Below are positions 25,001 through 33,961 of a stretch of DNA of 64,000 nt, one piece after another. Position 1 is the stretch's first letter; each line of letters starts with the position of its first letter. The DNA is from Gloeothece verrucosa PCC 7822 (GTDB lineage: Bacteria > Cyanobacteriota > Cyanobacteriia > Cyanobacteriales > Microcystaceae): contig NC_014501.1 of the NCBI RefSeq assembly GCF_000147335.1, positions 1,054,001 through 1,118,000 on the forward strand, given 5' to 3'. Made by a program: the position numbers and the translations under genes. The notes below the pieces were generated by a model. That model was not told the origin of the DNA. It was given only the letters and a program-made list of their open reading frames with translations, and searched no databases.

Positions 25001-28000
25001 ATGAATGATGAACGCCGCGAAGCTTATATTACCCTCATCGAAGCCCTGTTAAACTGTCAAGATGAGGAAGAATTCGGGCAAATACTCAGCGCTAACCCAG
25101 AGTTATTAGATGTGGGGTTACTGGAAACTGTCGCCAGGATAGCACAGAGTTTAGCAGAACAAGGGGAAGAAAAAGCGGCAGAGGGGTTAATGTATCTGGG
25201 TAGTGTGTTGATGCAAGTTTTAGGGTTATCCGAGGAGGAGACACCGAAACTTAACCCTCAAGATTATATAGAGTTTCTGCTGGATGTATTTGGAGTAATT
25301 GCAGAGAGTAAGGGGAATTCGGAGGTTGTTTATCCCTTCTTACAAAACCATCTCGATAAGTTAGATGATACTTTAGCAGATATTCTCTATCTATGGGCAA
25401 CTAATCTATTTCCTAGTTTAGAAGCAGAAACAGCAAACGGGTTAGCCGCCATTATTGTAGAATTCGGTAATCTGATAGCACAGTTTCCTTTAGGTAGCAG
25501 GAAGAGTAATTTAGAGATTGCTATTAAGGGTTATCAGGCAGCCTTAGAAGTCTATACCCGCGCGGCTTTTCCCGTAGATTGGGCAATGACTCAAAATAAT
25601 CTCGGCAATGCTTACCGTAACAGAATTCGAGGAGAGAAGGCAGAAAATATCGAAGAGGCGATATCAAGTTACCGCCATGCCCTGGAAATATATACCCGCG
25701 CCGCTTTTCCCGTAGATTGGGCAACCACTCAAAATAATCTCGGCGCTGCTTACAGTGACAGAATTCGAGGAGAGAAGGCAGAAAATATCGAAGAGGCGAT
25801 ATCAAGTTACCGCCATGCCCTGGAAATATATACCCGCGCCGCTTTTCCCGTAGATTGGGCAACCACTCAAAATAATCTCGGCGCTGCTTACAGTGACAGA
25901 ATTCGAGGAGAGAAGGCAGAAAATATCGAAGAGGCGATATCAAGTTACCGCCATGCCCTGGAAATATATACCCGCGCCGCTTTTCCCGTAGATTGGGCAA
26001 CCACTCAAAATAATCTCGGCGCTGCTTACAGTGACAGAATTCGAGGAGAGAAGGCAGAAAATATCGAAGAGGCGATATCAAGTTACCGCCATGCCCTGGA
26101 AATAAGAACCCGCGCGGCTTTTCCCGTACAATGGGCAACCACTCAAAATAATCTCGGCGCTGCTTACAGTGACAGAATTCGAGGAGAGAAGGCAGAAAAT
26201 ATCGAAGAGGCGATATCAAGTTACCGCCATGCCCTGGAAATATATACCCGCGCGGCTTTTCCCGTACAATGGGCAACCACTCAAAATAATCTCGGCGCTG
26301 CTTACAGTGACAGAATTCGAGGAGAGAAGGCAGAAAATATCGAAGAGGCGATATCAAGTTACCGCCATGCCCTGGAAATATATACCCGCGCGGCTTTTCC
26401 CGTAGATTGGGCAATGACTCAAAATAATCTCGGCAATGCTTACAGTGACAGAATTCGAGGAGAGAAGGCAGAAAATATCGAAGAGGCGATATCAAGTTAC
26501 CGCCATGCCCTGGAAATATATACCCGCGCGGCTTTTCCCGTAGATTGGGCAATGACTCAAAATAATCTCGGCAATGCTTACCGTGACAGAATTCGAGGAG
26601 AGAAGGCAGAAAATATCGAAGTGGCGATTTCAAGTTACCGCCATGCCCTGGAAATATATACCCGCGCGGCTTTTCCGGTAGAATGTTTGCAAACTAACAA
26701 TAACTTAGGCAAGCTTTACTTTAGGGAAAGTGCCTGGCAAAATGCCATAGAAGCTTATAATAATGCCATAGAAGCACTCTCTATTAGCCGCGCTTCTGCC
26801 TCGACTCCCCAAAGGAAACAATTAGTCATGGAGGCTTCTATAAATGTATATCACAACATCATACAAGCCTATCTCAACAACGGACAAAAGCGAAGCGCCC
26901 TAGAATATGTTGAACGCAGTAAAACTCAAAATCTCGTTGAACAGATTACCACCCAACAACGAAAACCAAAAGGAGATATACCCCAAGATATCATTAAAGA
27001 ACTTAATCGCCTGCGCCATGACATCCGCAACGAACAAAACCATCTAGATAGTCAAGAGCGACAAAATCCCAATTCTCCTCCAGATCGTACCCGTCTTTAT
27101 GAACTGTTGCAAGAGTTAGAGCAATTTATCGAGGAAAGCATCACACCTCTAGATCCTACCTTTAAACTGACAGAAGCCCCTAAACCTATTTCCTACGAGG
27201 AAATAAAGGCGCTGATTGATGACCATGCCGCGATCCTAGAATGGTATATTACCGGTGATAAAATCCTGGCCTTTATCATCACCCATAACCAGGATGAACC
27301 TATTGTCTGGCAATCTGAAAATGAAGATAGAGATAAGTTAATTGATTGGACTATTGACGAATATTTAATTCCCTATGATGAAAACTTTCAAGACTGGCAA
27401 ACTGACTTAGATAAGCGCTTAACCCAACTCGCTAAAATTCTCCATCTAGATGAGATACTCTCTCTTATCCCTCCCGAATGCGAAAAACTGATTCTTATTC
27501 CTCATTGGTTTCTGCATTTGTTGCCGCTTCATGCTTTACCCGTTGGTGAAAGGAAAGACCTCTCCCCCAACCCCTCTCCTACAAGGAGAGGGGAGAATAT
27601 TACTTCAAAACCCTCGTTAGTGAGTCAGGAAAACACAGGGGAAAATTTCACCCCCATTTCCTCGCAGGGAAGGGGGGAAGGGGGGGTTAGGTCATTATTA
27701 ATAGATGTATTCCCTCAAGGGGTAAACTATATCCCCAGTTGTCAACTCTTACAAATAGTCCAACAGCGCCAACACCAAGATTTTAACGATATATTTATGG
27801 TTGCTAACCCCGAGAAAAATCTAAACTTTACCGAAGTAACCGTTAACAAACTGAAGTCTTTATTTAATACCCATACCCTTTTAACCCGAGAAAGCGCCAC
27901 ACAAAGCGCCCTAGCAAACCATCCCCATCTTTTAACCACCCATTGCCTACATTTTTACTGTCATGGTAAATTTAACTTTACCTCTCCCCTAGAGTCAAAA

Positions 28001-28456
28001 CTCGCCTTAGCCGCCTCATCTCTCTCCTTAAAAGACATCTTCAACTTATTCCTTCCTCAATGTCGTCTAGTGACCCTTTGCGCTTGCGAAACCGGGGTAA
28101 CAGACTTAAACACTATCAGCGACGAATATGTCGGTTTACCGAGTGGGTTTCTCTTTGCCGGCAGTGAGAGTGTAGTCAGTAGCTTATGGACAGTAGACGA
28201 ACTTTCCAGCATCTTCTTAATGATCGAGTTCTATAATAAATTAAGAGCAGGAAATTCTGTCACCCTAGCCTTAAATGCGGCGCAAACCAGGATCAGAAAC
28301 CTGAGCAAACAAGACCTAGAAAAATGGCTACACCTAAACCAACTCTCCCTAGATGCCACCCAAATCGAATACCTAGATAAACTGTTAAAACAATCCCCAG
28401 AATACCCTTTTCAATCATCATATCATTGGGCGGCTTTTTGTGCCATTGGTAAATAA
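25001..28456 (+). CDS. giant TPR-CHAT protein (caspase-like protease)
   Basis: This 1151-residue, apparently cytoplasmic protein has an acidic helical N-terminal region (about 1-180) with no recognised domain. A TPR array follows (about 185-600), containing nine 46-residue units of the TQNNLGAAYSDRIRGEKAEN type. A helical linker follows, and then a C-terminal CHAT domain (about 720-1151). The caspase-like dyad is present: His in HCLHFYCHGKFNF near residue 986 and Cys in LCACETG near residue 1027, with the usual LPSGFLFAGSESVVSSLW and YHWAAFCAIG ending. About 45 residues (852-898) are encoded by an inserted palindromic repeat. CHAT proteases are known effectors in Craspase and gasdermin-linked immunity. 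The next two genes may be partners. Confidence 0.93.
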   Translation: MNDERREAYITLIEALLNCQDEEEFGQILSANPELLDVGLLETVARIAQSLAEQGEEKAAEGLMYLGSVLMQVLGLSEEETPKLNPQDYIEFLLDVFGVIAESKGNSEVVYPFLQNHLDKLDDTLADILYLWATNLFPSLEAETANGLAAIIVEFGNLIAQFPLGSRKSNLEIAIKGYQAALEVYTRAAFPVDWAMTQNNLGNAYRNRIRGEKAENIEEAISSYRHALEIYTRAAFPVDWATTQNNLGAAYSDRIRGEKAENIEEAISSYRHALEIYTRAAFPVDWATTQNNLGAAYSDRIRGEKAENIEEAISSYRHALEIYTRAAFPVDWATTQNNLGAAYSDRIRGEKAENIEEAISSYRHALEIRTRAAFPVQWATTQNNLGAAYSDRIRGEKAENIEEAISSYRHALEIYTRAAFPVQWATTQNNLGAAYSDRIRGEKAENIEEAISSYRHALEIYTRAAFPVDWAMTQNNLGNAYSDRIRGEKAENIEEAISSYRHALEIYTRAAFPVDWAMTQNNLGNAYRDRIRGEKAENIEVAISSYRHALEIYTRAAFPVECLQTNNNLGKLYFRESAWQNAIEAYNNAIEALSISRASASTPQRKQLVMEASINVYHNIIQAYLNNGQKRSALEYVERSKTQNLVEQITTQQRKPKGDIPQDIIKELNRLRHDIRNEQNHLDSQERQNPNSPPDRTRLYELLQELEQFIEESITPLDPTFKLTEAPKPISYEEIKALIDDHAAILEWYITGDKILAFIITHNQDEPIVWQSENEDRDKLIDWTIDEYLIPYDENFQDWQTDLDKRLTQLAKILHLDEILSLIPPECEKLILIPHWFLHLLPLHALPVGERKDLSPNPSPTRRGENITSKPSLVSQENTGENFTPISSQGRGEGGVRSLLIDVFPQGVNYIPSCQLLQIVQQRQHQDFNDIFMVANPEKNLNFTEVTVNKLKSLFNTHTLLTRESATQSALANHPHLLTTHCLHFYCHGKFNFTSPLESKLALAASSLSLKDIFNLFLPQCRLVTLCACETGVTDLNTISDEYVGLPSGFLFAGSESVVSSLWTVDELSSIFLMIEFYNKLRAGNSVTLALNAAQTRIRNLSKQDLEKWLHLNQLSLDATQIEYLDKLLKQSPEYPFQSSYHWAAFCAIGK
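25553..26684 (+). repeat. 138 bp in-frame tandem repeat array in TPR region
   Basis: Units begin at 25553, 25691, 25829, 25967, 26105, 26243, 26381 and 26519, and a ninth starts at 26657 and diverges after about 28 bases. The eight complete units are nearly identical at DNA level, including at synonymous positions. Three consecutive units starting at 25691 are essentially exact copies. The differences are small (GATTGG/CAATGG, ACC/ATG, GGCAAT/GGCGCT), so the array has been homogenised recently. Confidence 0.95.
27557..27693 (+). repeat. palindromic repeat inserted inside the CHAT coding region
   Basis: The segment has inverted ends, GACCTCTCCCCCAACCCC on the left and GGGGGGGTTAGGTC on the right, with internal hairpins (CTCTCCTACAAGGAGAG and CCTCGCAGGGAAGG). 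This C/G-rich pattern is that of the intergenic element arms at 23450-23480 and 23640-23680. Here it stays in frame and adds about 45 low-complexity residues between LLPLHALPVG and LLIDVFPQGVNYIPSCQLL, two blocks that are close together in ordinary CHAT domains. Confidence 0.8.
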
Positions 28457-28464
28457 CTTATTAT

Positions 28465-28495
28465 AGCCCCCCTTAATAAGCGGGGTTGGGGGGAT
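28465..28495 (+). repeat. palindromic CCCCC/GGGGG repeat copy
   Basis: AGCCCCCCTTAATAAGCGGG followed by GTTGGGGGGAT, located in the 81-base gap between the TPR-CHAT gene and the next gene. It may attenuate read-through. Confidence 0.75.
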
Positions 28496-28537
28496 AAAAC
28501 CCCAGAACTATGATTAACAAACCCAAAGGAATCAACT

Positions 28538-28882
28538 ATGAATTTATCATTATATGACCTGAAAATTCTCACTTTAGTTGCCTTACTCGAAACTCAGCCG
28601 CAATTATTCACTCCAGAAGATCAAACCTCTCTTAGTGCTTTAATTGATCAAGTTCCCAACGAAACCGAAGAAATTTCTAATCAGATCGTTACCTGGTATC
28701 AAGAGCGCCCGAAGATTGAAGAAGCGATGTTAAATTTTCCGGGTGATGAAAATGTTATTCTAGGGCCTGGAGGTCAAGAAGTCCCCCTAAATCCTGAAGA
28801 ATACAAGGAAACAATAAAAAATGCCATTCGTCGGTCTTCTAATGATGGCACTAAACCTCAGAATCAACCCCCTAAATCCTAG
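28538..28882 (+). CDS. small acidic hypothetical protein next to TPR-CHAT
   Basis: This 114-residue acidic protein is not a family I recognise. The N-terminal 50 residues are predicted helical (LSLYDLKILTLVALLETQPQ), the middle contains LIDQVPNETEEISNQIV, and the tail is disordered and proline/asparagine-rich. A short NVILGPGGQEVPLNPEEYKE stretch near residue 72 could be a binding or cleavage linker. It has a natural ATG and sits 81 bases after the TPR-CHAT stop on the same strand, with the membrane-protein gene 105 bases further on. Context suggests an adaptor or regulator in a CHAT locus; this is inference only. Confidence 0.65.
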   Translation: MNLSLYDLKILTLVALLETQPQLFTPEDQTSLSALIDQVPNETEEISNQIVTWYQERPKIEEAMLNFPGDENVILGPGGQEVPLNPEEYKETIKNAIRRSSNDGTKPQNQPPKS

Positions 28883-28987
28883 TTTTCTTGTCGAGTTAAT
28901 CGCTTTGATAATTACAATTTTCGTTGTGTGAAGGGACAGATCAATAGGGATGTTCGTTGAGGGTTGTAAGAGGTGGAATGATTTGTA

Positions 28988-30538
28988 ATGAACCAAACTA
29001 TGTCAAGTCTGTCAAAAAAAACGACTCTTACTTTCTATGGGTTTCAGATCAGAAACAGCTTAGAACAAGGACTAGAAACGGTTGCCGATGCTTCTAAATT
29101 ATGGGACGATTTAGCTCAAATTAATGAACTTAAAGACCTGAAAAAATATCTAATTTGCTATCAAAACAACCAATATGATCCGGGAGCATCCCATTTTTGC
29201 ACGTTAGCTGTTTTCAAAGGGGCTAAAACCCTTGCCCTGTCCTTACTTTGGGTCATGAGCTTACAAAAATGGGATGCTCCCTATGATCCAAGTTTAGAAG
29301 ATAAGCAAGGAAAAGAATTTTTTAGATTATTAAATCAAAAAGACAGAGTATCATTCCGTTTTGCTGTCTCATCTCCAGGCAGTAACCTTACCCTCAAAGG
29401 TTCTTTAACCCCTTATCGACTCCATGATACTTATGCGATCGATCTCACATTATTGAGTGATGTAGAAATCAATCTCAATGACTTAAAAGAATTTAACCCG
29501 AGTTTCTTTTCTTCCCTTGCGCCTTCCCTCGGTTCAACCTTCCTATTTTATGCTGAACCTTTCCCACCCTTACCGGATTATACTCCTCTAGCTGAAACCT
29601 GTATTAACCAATTATTTAACCCCCCTGATAATGTTAAACTCCTGGCAACAAATTCTCTATTAAATTGTCCAATTTTTGTCTATGATAATGGAGAAATAGA
29701 CCCCCAAAAACAACAGTATATTTTAGTTCTGTTTAATCCTAATAAAATTAATATTGAGCCGCTTATATTGCAACGGTTACTTAATATTTTTTGGTATCGC
29801 CATAAAATCCTTTATGCTTATCATCAATCAAGAGAATCAGATAAAAAAGGAAGAGATAATTATAAGGAAATAGAACGATATATGACTGAGTTTAACTCGT
29901 CAATTGCCTCAGACAGCCGCTTAGAAAAATTGAAAGAATTATTAATTTCCAGTTTTACAACCCATAGCGAATATAGTTTAATCCTCCGAGATATACAAGA
30001 CCATAAAAGCACGATTATTTCTAACCTAGACAACTTTAAAAAAACTCTCGAAAAGCTTCAAGCCTTATCTGACACTCATCTAGAATTTTTAGAGGAATTT
30101 TCAACCCGTTCAGACTTCTTCATCAAGCAAATAAATACAGACTTAAGCTTTTTAAATCCAGGAGAAAAACTTTTACAAAACCTTATAGAAAATATTAGAG
30201 GAATTGTCGCCATCGATCAACTCCAACAAGACGAAAAAAGCCAAGAACAGCAAAAAAACATAGAAAATATCATCACCTTTTTAGGATTCGCATTAGCGAT
30301 TAGTAGCATTTCCTCTTCCGTCAGTTCCGAAGCCGGGCAAAACCTCACAAACATTATCATAAAAAACTCTATTTGTCAAGAAAATAATACACCTGTAGAG
30401 AACTTATGTAATGGCACTCTAAATCTATCATTTCATCTAGTCTTAGGATTGCTCCTAGCCATTCCCTTATCTACTCTATTCCTGTGGTTATTTCCTAAAA
30501 TTATCTCCCTAATTTCCAGAAAGAAAAAAGGCGGCTAA
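28988..30538 (+). CDS. unknown protein: globular domain, coiled coil, two C-terminal TM helices
   Basis: I do not recognise this 516-residue protein. Residues about 10-290 form a mixed alpha/beta soluble region with no known motif. Residues about 295-420 are strongly helical and heptad-like (SSIASDSRLEKLKELLISS, then KLQALSDTHLEFLEEFSTRS), a likely coiled coil. Two hydrophobic helices (about 435-452 and 482-507) follow, with a short KKKGG cytoplasmic tail. The topology, a large cytoplasmic part with a coiled-coil stalk and a C-terminal TM pair, recalls CorA-like or pore-forming effectors. Its position behind a CHAT protease gene makes it a plausible protease target or effector (inference). 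Confidence 0.75.
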   Translation: MNQTMSSLSKKTTLTFYGFQIRNSLEQGLETVADASKLWDDLAQINELKDLKKYLICYQNNQYDPGASHFCTLAVFKGAKTLALSLLWVMSLQKWDAPYDPSLEDKQGKEFFRLLNQKDRVSFRFAVSSPGSNLTLKGSLTPYRLHDTYAIDLTLLSDVEINLNDLKEFNPSFFSSLAPSLGSTFLFYAEPFPPLPDYTPLAETCINQLFNPPDNVKLLATNSLLNCPIFVYDNGEIDPQKQQYILVLFNPNKINIEPLILQRLLNIFWYRHKILYAYHQSRESDKKGRDNYKEIERYMTEFNSSIASDSRLEKLKELLISSFTTHSEYSLILRDIQDHKSTIISNLDNFKKTLEKLQALSDTHLEFLEEFSTRSDFFIKQINTDLSFLNPGEKLLQNLIENIRGIVAIDQLQQDEKSQEQQKNIENIITFLGFALAISSISSSVSSEAGQNLTNIIIKNSICQENNTPVENLCNGTLNLSFHLVLGLLLAIPLSTLFLWLFPKIISLISRKKKGG

Positions 30539-30642
30539 CTCGAAAAAATCCCAAATAGGCTTTTGAGATCGTCTTAAGACTGTAAAAACAGAGGGCACAG
30601 AATAATAACGCTGTCCACAGTTAAATCAATGTGTGTATACCT

Positions 30643-31650
30643 ATGAAACGTTTGTTATTAAACATCGCCGTTCTAGCTACTCCTCTAATTTTACCTTCTC
30701 AAGCCACTGCCGCAGTTTTTAGTAAAATTTACTCTTTTGGAGATAGCCTTTCTGACACGGGAAAAGTGTTTACTGCAAGTAAAGGGTCTTTTCCTCCGAG
30801 TGCCCCAAACGGGCATTATTATCAAGGACGATTTTCTAATGGCCCTGTTTGGGTAGAATATCTGCAAAATAAATTGAAGATACCCTTAGTTAATTTCGCT
30901 TATGGAGGAGCAACGACAGGAAAAGGCAATATTGCAAGCGGCTTTATTCGAGGAGTATTAGGATTACAACAACAAATAGCCACTTTTGTCGCCAGTAATG
31001 CGGTTGCCGATCCCAAAGCACTTTATACAATTTGGATTGGCGCTAATGATTATTTACCACCTCCTAGCAATCTTTATCTCTCTTTTAATCAAAATACCCC
31101 CGATATTCCTTTAAATAATATCGCAACGGCAGTAAATACTCTGGTTGGCAAGGGAGCTAAGACAATTATGGTCTTAAATTTACCAAACTTAGGAACCATA
31201 CCCCAGACAAAGAGTTTAAATGCCGATGGCGTTTGTCCTCCTAATATAGAGGCGGCGGCTGATGCAGATTGTCTCAATCAACTAACGGAAGCTCACAACA
31301 AGGGTTTATCTAACTTATTTTCATCTTTACGCGCAGATGTAAAAATTATTCAAGTTGATGTTAATCAAATGTCGAAAAACATTTTGAGCAATCCGGCAGA
31401 ATATGGTTTTACCAATGTCACCGACCCTTGTTTTACAAGCAATAGTATTTGTAGTAATCCTGATAATTATTTATCCTGGGATGGGACCCATCCTACTACA
31501 AAAGGACACCGCCTTATAGGAGAATCAGCCTTTAATGCTTTGGCAGTTCCAGAACCCTTAACTATTCTAGGAACAAGTACAGCCTTATTCTTTGGAGCCT
31601 TTTTCAAAAAAGAAATCGTACAACAACGTCAGCAAAACAAGTCAAATTAA
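30643..31650 (+). CDS. exported SGNH/GDSL hydrolase with PEP-CTERM tail
   Basis: This is a secreted lipase/esterase-like enzyme of 335 residues. A signal peptide (about 1-24) precedes IYSFGDSLSDTG, the block I with the catalytic serine. FANGPVWVEYL-like FSNGPVWVEYL and the GGATTGKG region form block II, WIGANDYL block III, and DGTHPTTKGH near residue 290 carries the catalytic Asp and His. The C-terminus is a PEP-CTERM sorting signal: VPEPLTILG, a hydrophobic helix and a basic end. It should be processed by an exosortase encoded elsewhere. The start at 30643 is chosen over an upstream GTG because it begins the KRLLLNIAVLA signal sequence directly. Confidence 0.92.
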   Translation: MKRLLLNIAVLATPLILPSQATAAVFSKIYSFGDSLSDTGKVFTASKGSFPPSAPNGHYYQGRFSNGPVWVEYLQNKLKIPLVNFAYGGATTGKGNIASGFIRGVLGLQQQIATFVASNAVADPKALYTIWIGANDYLPPPSNLYLSFNQNTPDIPLNNIATAVNTLVGKGAKTIMVLNLPNLGTIPQTKSLNADGVCPPNIEAAADADCLNQLTEAHNKGLSNLFSSLRADVKIIQVDVNQMSKNILSNPAEYGFTNVTDPCFTSNSICSNPDNYLSWDGTHPTTKGHRLIGESAFNALAVPEPLTILGTSTALFFGAFFKKEIVQQRQQNKSN

Positions 31651-31653
31651 TAT

Positions 31654-32361
31654 CTATGTGTCAATAGAAGAAAAAGCCGCTTTAGCCGCCGCTTGTTGAG
31701 CCGCTTTTTTAGTTCTACCGGTTCCTGCGCCCAACTTTTGATCATTGAGCCAAACTTCCGCCAAAAAACGCTCCTCTTTATTATTATTTAAAAGAACTTC
31801 TTGAACTCGGTATTCTGGCAAAAGTTTATAATGAGCTTGAGTCCATTCTTGGAGAGCATCTTTATAATTAAGACGAGCCGGGTCTAGGCGAATTTCTGCG
31901 GCTTTATTTTGTAACAATTCATCTAACCAAGGGCGAATTAATTTCATATTATGGGTACTTAAATAGAGTGCCCCTAACAGCGCCTCAAAACCATCAGCTA
32001 AACGAGAAACTCGTCCGGCCTCATCGGTTGAGGAACGCTCAGAAGTGAGCAAATAGCGTTCTAACCCGTAAACATCAGCAAACTCGGCCAAAGTGCGGTC
32101 ACTGACCATCATCGAGCGCAACGCCGCAAATTCTCCTACTAGGGCATCCGGATAAGTTTCTAACAACACCTCGGCGGCGGCTAATCTGACCACAGCATCT
32201 CCCACAAATTCCAATTGCTGATAATTCACTTCCCGAGAAAAACTCGGATGAATGAGAGCCAAATCGAGCAACGACCAATTAACAGCAGCAGTATCAGGTA
32301 ACCCCAATTTTTGCACTAGCGTTTTGAGTTCTTTTTCTCGTCTAGGATCTTTAAGCCCCAT
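31654..32361 (-). CDS. rnc: ribonuclease III
   Basis: This double-strand-specific endoribonuclease has 235 residues. The RNase III domain (about 1-155) contains the signature LEFVGDAVVRL near residue 49 and the second catalytic pair in ADGFEALLGALYL near residue 121. A double-stranded RNA-binding domain (about 165-235) ends with GRTKKAAQQAAAKAA. Both halves are complete, so this is a full-length enzyme rather than a Mini-III. Its ATG lies 36 bases beyond the 3' end of rnpB on the same strand. Cyanobacteria usually encode more than one RNase III-type protein. Confidence 0.95.
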   Translation of the reverse strand: MGLKDPRREKELKTLVQKLGLPDTAAVNWSLLDLALIHPSFSREVNYQQLEFVGDAVVRLAAAEVLLETYPDALVGEFAALRSMMVSDRTLAEFADVYGLERYLLTSERSSTDEAGRVSRLADGFEALLGALYLSTHNMKLIRPWLDELLQNKAAEIRLDPARLNYKDALQEWTQAHYKLLPEYRVQEVLLNNNKEERFLAEVWLNDQKLGAGTGRTKKAAQQAAAKAAFSSIDT

Positions 32362-32397
32362 TGGTCAATATTTACGTATCACTTTTAGATAATTGTA

Positions 32398-32790
32398 AAG
32401 GAGAGAGTTGCACATAAGCCGGGTTCTGTTCTCAATCAACGTTGCCATTGATCAGGAGAGTTATCTATCTGGGATGCTTGTTACCAAACACCTCAAGCGG
32501 TACACCTAAAACGGGACCGGTAAAAGACCAACCGTCGCCCCTCCGACCTTGCTCCCAACCGGGGTTTACCGAGCCAGCACCTCACGATACTGCTGGTGCG
32601 CTCTTACCGCACCTTTGCACCCTTACCTTTTTCACTGTTAACTAAAAAAGGCGGTATTTTTCTGTGGCACTATCCTCACGCTCGCACGCACTGGGTGTTA
32701 CCCAGCAAGTTTGGTCTTTCGGGAGCCCGGACTTTCCTCAGATTCGTCAAAACCGACAAACCCGCAACTCCCTCGCCAACTCTCTCCAGT
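32398..32790 (-). ncRNA. rnpB: RNase P RNA (type A)
   Basis: This is the catalytic RNA of RNase P, which matures tRNA 5' ends. The terminal P1 helix is clear: GGAGAGAGTTG at the 5' end (complement of 32777-32787) pairs with CAACTCTCTCC at the 3' end (complement of 32400-32410). The 5' conserved core GAGGAAAGTCCGGGCTCCC, followed by an AGGATAGTGCCACAGAAA core, is present. The 3' core AGAACCCGGCTTATG precedes the end. Length of about 393 nt is normal for cyanobacteria. Short open frames across it are spurious. Confidence 0.97.
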
Positions 32791-32797
32791 TCTTATC

Positions 32798-33961
32798 TTA
32801 ACGCTTACTTAGGGTATCGGTAGGACTAAACCAACCCTGTCGCCAAAAGAAATAAATTAAGCCCGCCGCTATTGCTGCCATAATGGCGAGACAAATATAA
32901 TAACCCCATTGCGACTCTAATTCAGGCATATGTTTAAAATTCATGCCATAGAGTCCAGCAATAAAGGTCAAGGGATTAAAAATTGTAGAAATAACGGTGA
33001 GAAATTTCATTACTTCATTCATGCGGTTTCCCATCGCTGACTCGTAGAGTTCCATCAAACTTGATGCCAGTTCTCGATAAGCTTCGATAATTTCCCACAA
33101 TTGAATCACGTGATCATAGCAATCCCGCAAATAAATTTGTACCTCAGAACTCACTAATCCTGAATGATCCCGCATTAAAAGGTTAATCACATTTCGTAGT
33201 GGCCAGATCAACCGCCGCAATGCTAATAACTCCCGTCGTACATTATAGAGTTCTTCCATCGTTTCACGGGTTGGGTTACGGATAATACTGTCTTCTATAG
33301 ACTCGATACGCTCCTCATAATCTTCTGCCACTGGAAAATAACCATCTATCAGCGCGTCCAATAACAGATAAGTTAAATAATCGGGTCCGGCCTGCCGCAC
33401 TTTTCCTTGATTGGTGCGAATGCGGTCTCTAACGATATCAAAACAATCTGTAATTTGATCTTCCTGGAAAGTTAAAAGATATTTTTTTCCTAAAACAAAA
33501 CCCACCTGTTCGGTTTCAAACCCATCCTCATCCGGGGTAGGGCGGATCATTTGACAAATAATTAACAAATGTTCTTTATAATCATCGACTTTTGGACGTT
33601 GGGGAACATTAACGACTTCTTCTAAGAGTAAAGGATGAAGATTAAAAATTTCTCCTACTTGTTTAAGTACCGTCTCACTTCCTAGTCCCTGAATATCAAT
33701 CCATGAAACTGTATCTTTTTCTAAATAAGAGATACAAGCACTCGGGGGAATATTAATTTTCCGAACAGCATGATTAGCATCGTAATCAATGAGAATAATT
33801 TTAGAGGGTTTAGCGTCTGGTTCAATACTTAATGTGCCCGGTTCACTCCCAGGATCATCGTAGTAATAGTCAAAATAATCTTCTTCTTCCTCATCTTCTA
33901 ACTTTTCTTCTAATTCTATTAACTCTTTTAACTCGGTTGGGTTTTGGGGAGGGTAGATCAT
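32798..33961 (-). CDS. corA: CorA-type magnesium/cobalt transporter
   Basis: This homopentameric divalent-cation channel of the inner membrane has 387 residues. A long acidic N-terminal segment (EELIELEEKLEDEEEEDYFDYY-like, residues about 10-35) precedes the cytoplasmic funnel domain. Two C-terminal helices follow, the first ending in the diagnostic YGMNF motif (near residue 340). The ATG at 33961 is chosen; a TTG three codons earlier is also possible. Its stop lies about eight bases before the rnpB 5' end, so rnpB may receive read-through transcription from corA. Confidence 0.94.
   Translation of the reverse strand: MIYPPQNPTELKELIELEEKLEDEEEEDYFDYYYDDPGSEPGTLSIEPDAKPSKIILIDYDANHAVRKINIPPSACISYLEKDTVSWIDIQGLGSETVLKQVGEIFNLHPLLLEEVVNVPQRPKVDDYKEHLLIICQMIRPTPDEDGFETEQVGFVLGKKYLLTFQEDQITDCFDIVRDRIRTNQGKVRQAGPDYLTYLLLDALIDGYFPVAEDYEERIESIEDSIIRNPTRETMEELYNVRRELLALRRLIWPLRNVINLLMRDHSGLVSSEVQIYLRDCYDHVIQLWEIIEAYRELASSLMELYESAMGNRMNEVMKFLTVISTIFNPLTFIAGLYGMNFKHMPELESQWGYYICLAIMAAIAAGLIYFFWRQGWFSPTDTLSKR

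Noticed and set aside
25524..26633. 369-residue minus-strand frame opposite the TPR repeats
   Set aside because: It is repetitive only because the 138 bp unit is a multiple of three. The plus-strand reading carries genuine TPR motifs and continues into the CHAT domain.
25553..26684. CRISPR-like array impression from regular repeats
   Set aside because: Units are 138 bp with no unique spacers and encode protein in frame.
32442..32823. Small plus-strand frames between rnc and corA
   Set aside because: The region is RNase P RNA on the minus strand, shown by the P1 helix and the conserved core.
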